Source of the DNA: an uncultured bacterium
Lineage (GTDB): Bacteria; Cyanobacteriota; Vampirovibrionia; Gastranaerophilales; Gastranaerophilaceae
Reading direction: 5' to 3'
Assembly: GCA_902765215.1 (NCBI GenBank)
Contig: CACWZA010000016.1
Span: 1-40,478 of the forward strand
DNA length: 40,478 nt
The translations under genes and the position numbers were made by a program. The notes under the pieces were generated by a model. It ran no database searches and was not told the DNA's origin. It worked only from the letters and a program-made list of their open reading frames with translations. This document shows, piece by piece, positions 9,412 through 19,611 of this stretch; position 1 is the stretch's first letter; each line of letters starts with the position of its first letter.

Positions 9412-10023
9412 CTACTTGCTAATCTTACTCTCATTAAAGAAGCCTGAGCTATGGTATTCAAAACCCTTTACTTCGCCCTGATGTTTACCTTTTGTGTAAT
9501 AAACAGGTGTAAATGCAATTCCGAAGGCCTGACGTTCCCCGTCTTTATATACAGCCCTTGATTCTGCATAATCTGGAGCATTATCAACATACTTATTCAC
9601 AGCCGCTTTTGTTTCAAAAGTATTTGTTGTACCTGCTCGTTTTATGCTGATATGTTTTGCTTTCCCTATATCTTTACCAAATTTTTCATCTACAACCTTT
9701 ACATCCGAACCGGTTACAATGTTGATAAATCCCTGTATTTTATCTTTTGTATTATCAATTACAGAACGAATTTTTGATATATTGTAATAATCTTTATCAC
9801 CGCCGGTATATTCGCCGTTTACCTTTTTCCCGAATTTAAAAGTATCAACCAACTCGGTATTTCTGACTTTTACCCTTTTTGAATTGTTTAAATGTGACTC
9901 CATATAATGAAGGCACTTTTTCATATTCTCATCAGAAACTATTCTTTTTCCGTCATTGGTGAAAAAGTAAACGTGATAACCTGCACCGAAATGGGGCTGA
10001 TTAGAATTGATAACGGTGTTCAT
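9412..10023 (-). CDS. Unknown protein with N-terminal PHFGAG motif
   Basis: A protein of 203 residues with no family I recognise. The N-terminus (MNTVINSNQPHFGAGYHVYF) carries a short leader ending in F-x-x-G like those of several other proteins in this window. The rest is a mixed polar domain rich in Lys, Tyr and Asn, with no membrane segment. Its ATG overlaps the stop of the upstream minus-strand gene by one base (TAATG), so the two form an operon and are probably coupled. It converges with the LysM gene with only two bases between the stops. Confidence 0.75.
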   Translation of the reverse strand: MNTVINSNQPHFGAGYHVYFFTNDGKRIVSDENMKKCLHYMESHLNNSKRVKVRNTELVDTFKFGKKVNGEYTGGDKDYYNISKIRSVIDNTKDKIQGFINIVTGSDVKVVDEKFGKDIGKAKHISIKRAGTTNTFETKAAVNKYVDNAPDYAESRAVYKDGERQAFGIAFTPVYYTKGKHQGEVKGFEYHSSGFFNESKISK

Positions 10024-10586
10024 TAGTTATTAACCTCATCGTGACCAGAACCCCAGCGGTGGTCGATTGCAGCATTTCGTTGAGAAACATTCAGACTTGC
10101 TTTGAACCAGTGGTAACCTAATGTAGCGAGTCCTACAACACCTGCTGCGACTTTGCCTTTTGTAGAGAGAAGTTTCAAAGCAGACTTTGCACCTTCCTCA
10201 ACCGCTTGCGGTGCCTTAACAGCCTTAATTCCATTATAAACAGCATCTGCACCTAACACACCGATAGCGCCGACAGCACCGTATGCTAAACCTCTAGCGG
10301 TAGCGACTGTGTATTCTGCAGTTGCAACACCAAATTTCTTAATTCCTGCTATCATATTTTTAAAGCCCTGAACAATGCTTCTTCTTTTCTTTTTTGGTTT
10401 TTCAGCATTTTCCTGCTTTGTATTTTCTAAATCTTCTTTTAACTGATCAACTTGTTGTTGCAGAATTTCAACCTTATCGGGAGCTTGTTCTGCAGGTCTA
10501 ACAACAGGTCTTCTTTGCTGACCTGATCTGAAAGACTCGAGTGATGCATAATTTCCACTTAATTCAACATTGTTATTCACTACCAT
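10023..10586 (-). CDS. Unknown coiled-coil protein with hydrophobic C-terminal half
   Basis: A protein of 187 residues. Residues about 38-62 (VEILQQQVDQLKEDLENTKQ) should form a coiled coil, followed by a very basic patch (KPKKKRR). Residues about 85-170 are Ala/Gly-rich and weakly hydrophobic (ARGLAYGAVGAIGVLGADAV and KVAAGVVGLATLGYHWF) and could be membrane-associated hairpins. No catalytic motif is seen. It is the first gene of a two-gene minus operon; its promoter must lie in the 146-base divergent region shared with ssb, where the minus strand has a TATATT-type -10. Confidence 0.7.
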   Translation of the reverse strand: MVVNNNVELSGNYASLESFRSGQQRRPVVRPAEQAPDKVEILQQQVDQLKEDLENTKQENAEKPKKKRRSIVQGFKNMIAGIKKFGVATAEYTVATARGLAYGAVGAIGVLGADAVYNGIKAVKAPQAVEEGAKSALKLLSTKGKVAAGVVGLATLGYHWFKASLNVSQRNAAIDHRWGSGHDEVNN

Positions 10587-10732
10587 GGTTACACCTGTAA
10601 AATTATTCTACACACTTAATATAACGCAAAAAAAGTTCGATATTTGCTAAATAATTAACAAAATTTTACAAATATTATAGGTTAAATAATGAGCATGTTA
10701 CAATAATGTAAATAAGAATTTAAGGAGAAAAC

Positions 10733-11071
10733 ATGAATACAGTTGTAATCGTAGGAAGAGCAGGCAGAGACGCTGAACCGCCAAAATATTACGAATCAGG
10801 AAAATCAAGAACTACATTTTCACTTGCTGTTAATCGTTGGGACAGCAAAACTTCAGCAGAAGTAACAGACTGGTTTAACATTGAAGCTTGGGATAAGCAG
10901 GCTGAATTTGCCCACAAATATATCAAAAAAGGCGGTATGTTTGGAGTTGAAGGCAGAATCAGAGTAAGCAACTGGACTGATCAAGCCGGTGAAAACAGAC
11001 AATCTTACACAGTTACGGCTTCTAATATAAGATTTATAGGATCTAAGAGAGAAACAAATGATAATTTCTAA
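10733..11071 (+). CDS. ssb: Single-stranded DNA-binding protein, short form
   Basis: A 112-residue OB-fold protein with the SSB pattern: MNTVVIVGRAGRDAEP, a FSLAVNRW strand, DWFNIEAW, KKGGMFGVEGRIRVSNW and NIRFIG. It coats single-stranded DNA during replication and repair. It is shorter than E. coli SSB (178), lacking the long linker. Its C-terminus (RETNDNF) ends in Phe but has only a weak version of the acidic DDDIPF tip used to recruit partners. AAGGAG lies at an ideal distance from the ATG. The stop overlaps the next gene by 14 bases, an unusual partner for ssb. Confidence 0.9.
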   Translation: MNTVVIVGRAGRDAEPPKYYESGKSRTTFSLAVNRWDSKTSAEVTDWFNIEAWDKQAEFAHKYIKKGGMFGVEGRIRVSNWTDQAGENRQSYTVTASNIRFIGSKRETNDNF

Positions 11072-12368
11072 TTTGGTTGGTATTATTGCCGATGATCTTA
11101 CGGGTGCAAACGATACCGCATTACAGTTTAAGAAACAGAATGCAAAGATAAAGATTCTTCTTGACTATACAATACCGCCGGAAAGTGATGCTGACACTGA
11201 GGTATGGGCAATATCATCCGAATCAAGAAACATAGATGCGGCAGATGCAAAATCACGCATTATTGAAACCATTGAAAACCTTAACAAAAACCTCAACCTT
11301 GAATATTTTTACAAAAAAATTGATTCTACCCTGAGAGGAAATATTGCGGTTGAAACTCTTACTATGGTGGAAGCACTGGAATATGATGCAGCAATAATAA
11401 TTCCTGCATTCCCGTCAGAGAAAAGAATAACTATCGGGGGGTATCACTTGGCAAACGGTGTACCTATCGGAAGAACAGAGATAGCACGCGACCCTCATTC
11501 CCCAATCACCGAATCACATGTTCCGACACTTTTTGCTTCACAACTTGACGAAACACAAAAAGATTTAGTCGGCTCAATCGGACTAAAAACAATCATGAAC
11601 GGGGCAGGCCCGATTTTAATGAAGATTAACGAACTCATAAAAGAAGGTAAAAAACTGATTGTTGCAGATGCTTCCTGCTCAACAGACATTGAACAGGTCG
11701 TTTTGGCCATAAATAAATCAAACTACAAAATATTACCTGCAGGAACTGCCGCAACCGGAAATGTGCTTGCAAAACTGTGGTTTGATGAAACTGATAATTC
11801 AGAACAGGAAACGATTACAATACCAAAACTTCCACGACTGATTATTTCAGGAAGTGCAACTCAGATTAATGCAAATCAGATAGAACAGCTTGAAAAAAGC
11901 TACGATTACGAAATTTTCTCAATAACCTTATCAACAGAAATGGTATTGAACGAAATAACAGATGAGTTTCTTGAAAAAATTCTGGCAAGACTAAGAAACG
12001 GCGAAACCGTACTTGTACACTCATCAAAACTGTTAGATGATTTTGACGGGTTTTCGGATGAATCTTTAAAGGATGAACTCACAAGGGCTAAACTTGCAAC
12101 AAAAATAACAGATTTCCTTGCAGAACTGACAAAAAGAATTATCGAAAAACAGCAGGTTATTTTAATCACACTCGGCGGAGAAACTTCTTATAAATGCTGC
12201 GATGCAATATCCTCAAAAGAGCTTTCAATGAAGGATGAAGTTGCACCTGCAATAGCCTTATGCGTAGACTATAAAAACCAATGGATAATCACAAAATCAG
12301 GAAATCTCGGCACACCGAGAACTCTGATTGAAATTTTAAATTACATAGATAAACATGAACAAGTATAA
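11058..12368 (+). CDS. Four-carbon acid sugar kinase family protein (DUF1537)
   Basis: A 436-residue member of the DUF1537 kinase family (DtnK/OtnK), which phosphorylates four-carbon acid sugars such as D-threonate or erythronate. The N-terminal domain opens with VGIIADDLTGANDTALQF (7-24), the family signature with paired Asp. YKKIDSTLRGN (about 87-97) and a C-terminal LGGETSYKCC nucleotide-binding loop are also present. It overlaps ssb by 14 bases and the PdxA-like gene by 14 bases. A DUF1537 kinase followed by a PdxA2-type dehydrogenase is the established pair for D-threonate/L-threonate breakdown, so the pairing supports a catabolic role. The exact substrate cannot be read from sequence. 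Confidence 0.87.
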   Translation: MIISNLVGIIADDLTGANDTALQFKKQNAKIKILLDYTIPPESDADTEVWAISSESRNIDAADAKSRIIETIENLNKNLNLEYFYKKIDSTLRGNIAVETLTMVEALEYDAAIIIPAFPSEKRITIGGYHLANGVPIGRTEIARDPHSPITESHVPTLFASQLDETQKDLVGSIGLKTIMNGAGPILMKINELIKEGKKLIVADASCSTDIEQVVLAINKSNYKILPAGTAATGNVLAKLWFDETDNSEQETITIPKLPRLIISGSATQINANQIEQLEKSYDYEIFSITLSTEMVLNEITDEFLEKILARLRNGETVLVHSSKLLDDFDGFSDESLKDELTRAKLATKITDFLAELTKRIIEKQQVILITLGGETSYKCCDAISSKELSMKDEVAPAIALCVDYKNQWIITKSGNLGTPRTLIEILNYIDKHEQV

Positions 12369-13278
12369 AGACAAAATCGCAATCACAACCGGAGATATCA
12401 ACGGCATCGGAATGGAAATAACCATCAAAGCGTTAAACGAACTCAACCTGCCGGAAGATAAAGTTGTCATAATAACAAACGAAAATATTTTTAAATCATA
12501 CAACCCCGAAAAAAACTACGAAATCATCAATATTGATTACAACGGTGAACCCGAATACGGAAAATTAACTAAAGAATCGGGAGAGTTTTCATTTCAGTCC
12601 TTAAAAAAAGTGTGCGAAATAAAACCAAAAGCAATAGTTACGGCACCCGTATCAAAAGAGGCACTGCATCTTGCGGGGCATAAATTTAACGGTCAGACAG
12701 AAGTTCTTGAACACTTCCTCGCCCACGACGGGCAAAAGGCAGAAATGCTCTTTATATCAAGAGGATTCAATGTACTTTTACTCACAAGGCACTGTGCCTT
12801 AAAGGATATAAATATCACAAAAGAATTGATAATTGAAAAAACAAAAAGACTCGCAGACTTTTATAAAAAGCATTTCAACAACTCATGTCCAAAATTTGCA
12901 TTATGCTCACTCAACCCGCATGCCGGAGAGGGCGGAATTTTAGGAACAGAGGAAGAAAATATAATCAAACCCGCCGTAGAAGAACTCAGAGCAAGGGGTA
13001 TTGATATAACTAACCCACTCCCATCAGATACACTCTTTATTGAGGCAGGGAAGAACTACTTAAACGAAAAACCTGCCCCATACGATTGCTACATCGCAAT
13101 GTATCACGATCAGGGGTTAATTCCTATAAAAACGATAGCGGGAGCAAAAACAGTCAATACAACAATCGGGCTCGATATCATAAGGACATCACCATCTCAC
13201 GGAACGGCGTTTGATATTGCAGGCAAAGATATTGCAGACCCGACCTCAATGATTGAAGCAATTCTTGCCGTTAAGTAA
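12355..13278 (+). CDS. PdxA-family 4-phospho-acid dehydrogenase (PdxA or PdxA2)
   Basis: A 307-residue NAD-dependent oxidative decarboxylase of the PdxA family. It shows ITTGDINGIGMEI (standard form GDPxGIGPE, here altered), TAPVSKEAL, GQTEVLEHF, SLNPHAGEGG, MYHDQGLIPIKT and TSPSHGTAFDIAGK. The His residues in these blocks include the usual metal ligands. PdxA itself makes the amino-ketone precursor of pyridoxal phosphate from 4-phosphohydroxythreonine; PdxA2 acts on 4-phospho-D-threonate. The 14-base overlap with the DUF1537 kinase favours the PdxA2 role, but a biosynthetic role cannot be excluded. No ribosome binding site is obvious, consistent with coupling to the upstream gene. Confidence 0.85.
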   Translation: MNKYKDKIAITTGDINGIGMEITIKALNELNLPEDKVVIITNENIFKSYNPEKNYEIINIDYNGEPEYGKLTKESGEFSFQSLKKVCEIKPKAIVTAPVSKEALHLAGHKFNGQTEVLEHFLAHDGQKAEMLFISRGFNVLLLTRHCALKDINITKELIIEKTKRLADFYKKHFNNSCPKFALCSLNPHAGEGGILGTEEENIIKPAVEELRARGIDITNPLPSDTLFIEAGKNYLNEKPAPYDCYIAMYHDQGLIPIKTIAGAKTVNTTIGLDIIRTSPSHGTAFDIAGKDIADPTSMIEAILAVK

Positions 13279-13377
13279 ATAAATGTAAATTCTACACTTC
13301 GAGGGTAGCAAAGATTTTTTTCAGCCGCGTTTATCCAACAAAGACCAACAATTACATGTAATTTATAAGGATAAACA

Positions 13378-16300
13378 ATGAAAGTTAACTTTTTCGTACA
13401 AACCCCTGGTTTTAAAGGGATTAGAGAAGACAGAAATACCGTATCACAACTAAAAGAAAACAATAATTATTCACTGACGGAGCCTAACCAAAGAAGGATA
13501 AATAAGGCTATCGAAAACCTCGCTAAGCAAAGAGGGGAAGAAAACATCAAGTTCTTGCTTGATGTCGGTGAAAACTTGAAATATCAGGCAAAATTACCTG
13601 ATAAAACTATACAGACAAAAAATGATTGGTCTTCAAAATTAAAGGGAGCTGCAGAGGAATCACTTTCTCATTCTAATCCGATATTGAGAGATAAGTATCA
13701 GCCAAAAATTGACAAAGTGTTCTCAGAAAAGCCATTAACAAAAGACGAAGAAGAAATGGCCAAAATCAAGAACAAGCTTGTAAGAAAGGTAAAGGGGGAT
13801 AAAGAAGAAAAGGCGATTCAAAAGAATCTGGAATACTTTATTGCCTCAACAGAAACACCTATTGAGCAAAAGAAGTATGTCTTAAAACGATTAGACTACT
13901 TTATGAGCCCAAAATACAAAATCAATCCGCAATTAGAAGACAAAAAGCCTAAAATTTTGTCTGAAATTGCAAACGATATCGCGCTTAATACACTTGACAC
14001 TGACATTCCAAACACTAAAGCTGTAAACCAAAAAACACACGGTATGTGTGCTGCTATTTCAATTGTGAGAAAGGCAGTTGCCTACGAAGACAAACCGAAC
14101 TTCGTTGATGCAATCCTTTCAGAACTCGACGACAGCGATACCGTTAAAATCTACGATAAACAAAACCTCGGCTCAGGAAAACGCATCCCTGTTAAGAAAA
14201 TATATGTAGATTTTGATTATGCACAGAGAAGAGGTTACCGTATTATTGATGCATCTACCCTTCAATGGATGAATATTGGCGGCATGTACGGTGCTCAAAA
14301 CGAAGGATTACAGGAATTTAACGCTTTTGACAAGAACAACTTTGATGCCTTCCACGATGCCTTCTTTGCAAAGAATATGGCAGATAAAGACCTTATGCAA
14401 AAACAGGTACACTATCAGGCACTTACAAAAGCAGAAGAAGATATAAAAACACTGAAATCAGATGAGATTAAAAGAGATATTAACTCATCCGTAAACAGAA
14501 AAGAACGCGGCAAAAACATTAAAAAACTCGAGGATAACAACATCTGGTTGAGAGGTATTATTAAAGAAATTGCACCTGATGCACTGAAGCAATCTCGTGT
14601 AATAATGATGGACGATTTAATGAAGCTTTCTCAACCGCTTTCATCAGAGGTTGAAAAACTCCCGAAAGAATTGAAGAAATACGCATTCTTACCAAACGAA
14701 GAACCTGAACAAAAACAAAAGAAAGTAGAAGCATACTTTAATGAAAACTACGGCACTAAACTTGTAAAGAAAGATATTCTTGAAAAGAATGCAGAACGCA
14801 TTGCAGATACACTTGAAGAAACAAGTGTTTTGGCAAGCCGAATAAATGATAACCGTTCTATGCCGCAACAAATTGCAATAGCAAGAAAAATGTATGAAGC
14901 GGAAGCAATCTTCAGAGCAAGTATGGTTCTCGGAATGATGGAAAAAGATAACAGAACAGATATTCTTATCCAAAACAATATTCCTGACAGAGAAACCCGT
15001 ATTTCAAGAGGTTATGCTGAAGTAATAGACAGAATAGAAAACAAAAACGATAAAAAACTGCTGGAACACTTTGCTCCATACTTTGACACAACACCTGATG
15101 ACAAAGACAAAATTCTTGACGGACTTGTTCAGATAAAATCAGTTATTGACTATATGACAACAGACGGCATGGATCAGGTTTACAGCCAAATGGGATTTGG
15201 AAACAGACACGAAGTTTTGATAAACGATATGGACGACTGTATCGAAAGTATCGAAAAAGGAAACAAAGCAGAACAAAACCGTGCCGCAACATGCCTGCAC
15301 ATCAAAAACAAAAACGATAAAAAAGCGATAATAAAAGAATTAGAAGCATTAAGAAACGGTATAGAAGAAAACCCTCAGGACGAAGAACTCTATATTAAAG
15401 CCTTCAATAAAATGGGTTACAAAGACCAGATTGACGCATTTGTAGACCTGTTTAACCACTTCTCAAAAAATCTTGATGAAGATTCACCACTTAGAGATGT
15501 ATACGCAACAGGATTTAAAACAGCAAACGGCTTAGACGAAAACGCAACAACCGAAGAAGTTTTGGCGGCACTCAAACAGGTTGGCGAAAACTTCAACTAT
15601 ATATCAGAAACAATAGCAAGAGCAGGTAATATGCTTGAAGTCGATAATCCTGACGGCTCAATTTACTTCACTACAAATTCAACTAATCTTGTATTGAAGT
15701 CACTGGAAAAAGACGGAGAACTTGTTCCTGCAAAAACTATGCAGAAGTTACAGGACAGATTTGCAAAAATTGACAAATTGCGTTCTTCTGACGAATTTTC
15801 AAGCAGACAAGGGAAAATATCAGATCCTTCACTCTACAAAATGAGCCATGAAGAAAAACAGGCAATCAGACAAATCGATAAAAAACTGAACAAAATGTAC
15901 GCTTTCGTACACAGAGAAAGAAATAATGTTTTCAGAGAAATAAAAGAACCAATGGAAGAGCTTGCTAAATATATCGGAACAAATTCCGGCACCTACTGGT
16001 TCTTAAAAGAAGGTTCAAGCGGATTATTCGAAGAACAACAAGTGAAAATCTTTGATGAAATCACAGACAGACCTCACTATAAAATAAAAGATATTGATAC
16101 AGCCGTAGAACAAATCAAAAACAGCGCACACTCAGGGATATCATCATCACATGTATTCCACGACAAATACGGCGGTCACGCAATGTATGTTGCTGATGTA
16201 GTGAAAGACGAAAAGACAGGAAAAGATATCCTTTATCACGATAACTCATGGGGTGCTTCAGAACACGAAAACACCTGGGTTGACTCAGAAGGACTCACAA

Positions 16301-19300
16301 GAACCGACTACAGCGACCACAGAGGCGGTGAATTAGGATATATTACAAATAAAGACTGGAGAAACGGAAACTTTGTTGAAAACCTTACCCACAAAAAAGG
16401 TCACATCAGTCCTGATTCAACAGACAGTAAATTATACAGAAAACTCAATCCGAGCGCATTAGACGAAAACGATTTTGAACTTATGTCAGGTATTATCCTT
16501 GAAGGTAAATCTCCGGCATACAGAGATATTGCAGGGGCAATTAAAGATGAAATATTTATTCCTGATACCGCATATGTCAAAACTCTTGAAAAACACGCAA
16601 ACAATATGACTAAACAGGAAATCCAAAAAGCGATTTTCAAACAAAATTCTATGCGTGATGCTTATGTAAGAAATTATAACAACATAATGAAACGGGTAAC
16701 TCCTACCCAATTCAACAAGGGAATTAAAACAGAGGCAGATTACAATGCATTATCTGATAACGACCCTATAAAACTTGCCTGCGAAAAAGCAGCGATAAGA
16801 GATGCTTTTGAAGATGCTTCTATGTACAAAGAACTCGGCAAAGCAAAAACAATGGATGCCGTAAGAAAAGTCAAAGAAAAACAACGCCAAAGAGCATTAG
16901 ATGATTTTTACTATGCATTTGGTAAAAACGGAGCAACCGATAACAGCTTCCTCGCTGCAGCATATAACAGCGGAATGGACTTTACGAACACAATTATGGA
17001 TGCCGTTAAGAAATACGACATTAAGATTACCGCAGAACAAGGCGGAAAGATAGTCCACAATGTTTGTCTGCTTGAAAAAGAGGAACAACCTCGCTATAAC
17101 GGAAGCGTTAAAGATACGATTGATATCTTCTTAACCCGTGCAGCAAAACAATTTGATGAAAACATTCCTGACTGCGAAAACAAAGAAAAAGCAAAACAGG
17201 AATATATAGCAAATCTTAAAAAGGCATACGACAAGAACATCTACTTCAATAAGGAAGACCTTAAACTTGATACAGCAAAAGCAAAAGGTATCAGAATGTG
17301 GATTGACGACAAATTCGAGCCAAAAACAGACGACGAATTTGTAAGCATATACAGAATGTTACAAGATATGCCGCTTGAAGAATTTAAAAAGTACACAGAA
17401 AACATAGGTGACAAATATCTTGGTATAAAAGAACAAACCGGATATGACATTCTGAGCAAGGTACAAAACGCAAACCACACAGCAGAGTCACTACTCAGAA
17501 ACACAGTATTCTATGATGAATATTCAGACACCTTTGATTTGAGTAAAACAAAGGATGCCTTCAAATTCAGAAAACTCGAAAGAAACACAAGAGGCGCTCA
17601 CTATGTAGGCCCAAGAACTTTTGATGACTTATACAGAAGTTTCAACTTCTCGCTTGAAACATTAGAATACGAAAAACTCTTTAACAAGTACAAAGGGGAA
17701 AACTTCAGAAAATACGGGGCATTACCTGCATACCCAAAAATTGACCTTGGAGAAGACCCTGCACTTAATAAGAAATTAGAAACGACAGCCAATCTGGTAA
17801 ATGAAGCATTTAATACAATTTCTATACAAAAGAACTGTATCTACGATATCAAGTTAGCACATCTTATGGACGAATACAGAAATATGATTCCGAAAAACAG
17901 ACCTCTGACAGATATCGAACGCAAGGTTCTCACTAATATGACTCAAAACTTCATTGATGCAAATATCACTGACACAGATATGGAAGAATCACTCACAAGT
18001 GCTCAGGAATTGATGGAGCTTGATAAAAACTCAACAATTGAAGACTATAACGAATACATTGATTCTATCGTTGATACAATCGCGTTAATAGAAAATGTAA
18101 ATACAGTCAAAGACTTTGAAGATTCTATCAATGCTCATGTTTCAGCAATCAGAAACTACTTCAACACCATCTTAGACACAAACATTCCTCCAAAATATCA
18201 CAGAATACTGAAAGAGGATGTTAAGAACTGGATGGCCGCTGAAAGAGCAGAAAGAAGACAGGATAACGGAATCGATAAGAACAAAGAACTCTTAGACCTT
18301 CAGCTGAAAATAGCACGATTTGCAAAATCAAACGACAAAAAGGGTATGATAGAAGGCTTTGTTGAAATATCAGAAGCAATTAAATCTGCAAAAGCATCGA
18401 ATCCGACAGAATGGAAGGATGCAGAAAGAATAGAAAATGAAATAAGAGATCTGCACAAACTTTCTGACAAATATCTTGATAAATACGTAAAACCTGAAGC
18501 AAAAGATACATTAAGAGCAAATCTTAATGACTGGTATCAAAAAGAACTGGCAGGCGGAAAGAAGAAAACCGTAAGCGAAGATGAAATCATAGCGGCAAAA
18601 GAAAAATTTGACGCAGATTTCAGAAAGCACCATGTAACATCACATCCGACTGAAATTCTTGATAACTTCTTATTGCTTTCAGCAAAAGATGCAACAGACA
18701 AAAGAGAAAAGTCAAATTATAAACAGTATCTTGAAATCGAATTAAATCTTGCAAAATTCATTTCAATTCAGGATTCACTGATGGAAGCAGTATCAGAAGG
18801 TAACGCTGCTCAAGTTAAAGAATACTTTGACGAATACTCCGTAGACCCTTACAACACAGGCGATACGGTAAGTATGAACTCTGATACCGCAATTGACTAT
18901 ATGGTTAGAAATATGCTGCTCGATCACAACCCTGAAACAGCAAAAATGTTTGTAGAAAAACTAGGGCTTGGCGAAAGAGTAATGAAAATAGAACGAGAAA
19001 CCATTAAACAACTGAACGGTAAAGAACAGGTTGATTATATGGCTAAGGTTCTTAAAGATGCAAGCAAACTTATTTCTACCGCAAAGGCAGAATATCAAAA
19101 ACTGAACAGTGTAATAGATGATATAGAAGACAAAGAAGAACTTGATAAGGCAATCTTAACGACTAAGAAAAACCTTGCTAAGGCACTTAAATACTCTGAC
19201 GACAAGAAAGCAATCAAGAAACTGATTGAACCGTTAGATGAAGTTAAAGACTTCTTTGATGATAAACCGGATGTAACTAAGAGTGTAATTCTGAACTCAA

Positions 19301-19554
19301 GATTCTCAACAGCAGTATCTGAGCTGAATGACGAGTTCAACGACAGAATATCTGATGCACAAAGTTACATCAATATTATCAATCTCATATACAGTTTCCT
19401 TAAGAGCATTCAACTTCCTGAACATTCAAAAGGACAGAAACTCCAAGACCAGATTGCAAGGGAACACGATGAATTCACTCAATATAACAACAAAGTTATA
19501 ATTGATGCTGCAGCAGAAAATCCTAACGCAATGCTCAGAGAAAGAGCCTATTAA
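13378..19554 (+). CDS. Giant protein (2058 aa) with papain-like Cys/His/Asn signature
   Basis: No full-length family is recognised. The N-terminus has a leader ending TPGFKG. Residues 216-230 read AVNQKTHGMCAAISI, 929-939 KYGGHAMYVAD and 953-960 YHDNSWGA. Together they match the papain-like layout: oxyanion Gln (Q218) six residues before the nucleophile Cys (C224), then His (H934) and Asn in N-S-W-G (N956). The Cys-to-His distance (about 710 residues) is far above the roughly 130 of papain, so a large helical insertion splits the fold. The remaining 1100 residues are charged, Lys/Asp/Glu-rich and helical, without signal peptide or membrane segments. AAGGA precedes the ATG. About 100 noncoding bases separate it from the previous gene, so it may have its own promoter. 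Confidence 0.85.
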   Translation: MKVNFFVQTPGFKGIREDRNTVSQLKENNNYSLTEPNQRRINKAIENLAKQRGEENIKFLLDVGENLKYQAKLPDKTIQTKNDWSSKLKGAAEESLSHSNPILRDKYQPKIDKVFSEKPLTKDEEEMAKIKNKLVRKVKGDKEEKAIQKNLEYFIASTETPIEQKKYVLKRLDYFMSPKYKINPQLEDKKPKILSEIANDIALNTLDTDIPNTKAVNQKTHGMCAAISIVRKAVAYEDKPNFVDAILSELDDSDTVKIYDKQNLGSGKRIPVKKIYVDFDYAQRRGYRIIDASTLQWMNIGGMYGAQNEGLQEFNAFDKNNFDAFHDAFFAKNMADKDLMQKQVHYQALTKAEEDIKTLKSDEIKRDINSSVNRKERGKNIKKLEDNNIWLRGIIKEIAPDALKQSRVIMMDDLMKLSQPLSSEVEKLPKELKKYAFLPNEEPEQKQKKVEAYFNENYGTKLVKKDILEKNAERIADTLEETSVLASRINDNRSMPQQIAIARKMYEAEAIFRASMVLGMMEKDNRTDILIQNNIPDRETRISRGYAEVIDRIENKNDKKLLEHFAPYFDTTPDDKDKILDGLVQIKSVIDYMTTDGMDQVYSQMGFGNRHEVLINDMDDCIESIEKGNKAEQNRAATCLHIKNKNDKKAIIKELEALRNGIEENPQDEELYIKAFNKMGYKDQIDAFVDLFNHFSKNLDEDSPLRDVYATGFKTANGLDENATTEEVLAALKQVGENFNYISETIARAGNMLEVDNPDGSIYFTTNSTNLVLKSLEKDGELVPAKTMQKLQDRFAKIDKLRSSDEFSSRQGKISDPSLYKMSHEEKQAIRQIDKKLNKMYAFVHRERNNVFREIKEPMEELAKYIGTNSGTYWFLKEGSSGLFEEQQVKIFDEITDRPHYKIKDIDTAVEQIKNSAHSGISSSHVFHDKYGGHAMYVADVVKDEKTGKDILYHDNSWGASEHENTWVDSEGLTRTDYSDHRGGELGYITNKDWRNGNFVENLTHKKGHISPDSTDSKLYRKLNPSALDENDFELMSGIILEGKSPAYRDIAGAIKDEIFIPDTAYVKTLEKHANNMTKQEIQKAIFKQNSMRDAYVRNYNNIMKRVTPTQFNKGIKTEADYNALSDNDPIKLACEKAAIRDAFEDASMYKELGKAKTMDAVRKVKEKQRQRALDDFYYAFGKNGATDNSFLAAAYNSGMDFTNTIMDAVKKYDIKITAEQGGKIVHNVCLLEKEEQPRYNGSVKDTIDIFLTRAAKQFDENIPDCENKEKAKQEYIANLKKAYDKNIYFNKEDLKLDTAKAKGIRMWIDDKFEPKTDDEFVSIYRMLQDMPLEEFKKYTENIGDKYLGIKEQTGYDILSKVQNANHTAESLLRNTVFYDEYSDTFDLSKTKDAFKFRKLERNTRGAHYVGPRTFDDLYRSFNFSLETLEYEKLFNKYKGENFRKYGALPAYPKIDLGEDPALNKKLETTANLVNEAFNTISIQKNCIYDIKLAHLMDEYRNMIPKNRPLTDIERKVLTNMTQNFIDANITDTDMEESLTSAQELMELDKNSTIEDYNEYIDSIVDTIALIENVNTVKDFEDSINAHVSAIRNYFNTILDTNIPPKYHRILKEDVKNWMAAERAERRQDNGIDKNKELLDLQLKIARFAKSNDKKGMIEGFVEISEAIKSAKASNPTEWKDAERIENEIRDLHKLSDKYLDKYVKPEAKDTLRANLNDWYQKELAGGKKKTVSEDEIIAAKEKFDADFRKHHVTSHPTEILDNFLLLSAKDATDKREKSNYKQYLEIELNLAKFISIQDSLMEAVSEGNAAQVKEYFDEYSVDPYNTGDTVSMNSDTAIDYMVRNMLLDHNPETAKMFVEKLGLGERVMKIERETIKQLNGKEQVDYMAKVLKDASKLISTAKAEYQKLNSVIDDIEDKEELDKAILTTKKNLAKALKYSDDKKAIKKLIEPLDEVKDFFDDKPDVTKSVILNSRFSTAVSELNDEFNDRISDAQSYINIINLIYSFLKSIQLPEHSKGQKLQDQIAREHDEFTQYNNKVIIDAAAENPNAMLRERAY

Positions 19555-19611
19555 TCAAATTTACTTCAAAAACACGATAAAATTTGAAGTCATTGCTGAT
19601 ATTATATAGGC

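Noticed and set aside
13279-13377. Possible terminator or riboswitch between the PdxA-like gene and the giant gene
   Set aside because: Only a weak CTAC/GTAG pair is seen before a T-run; stem too short to claim.
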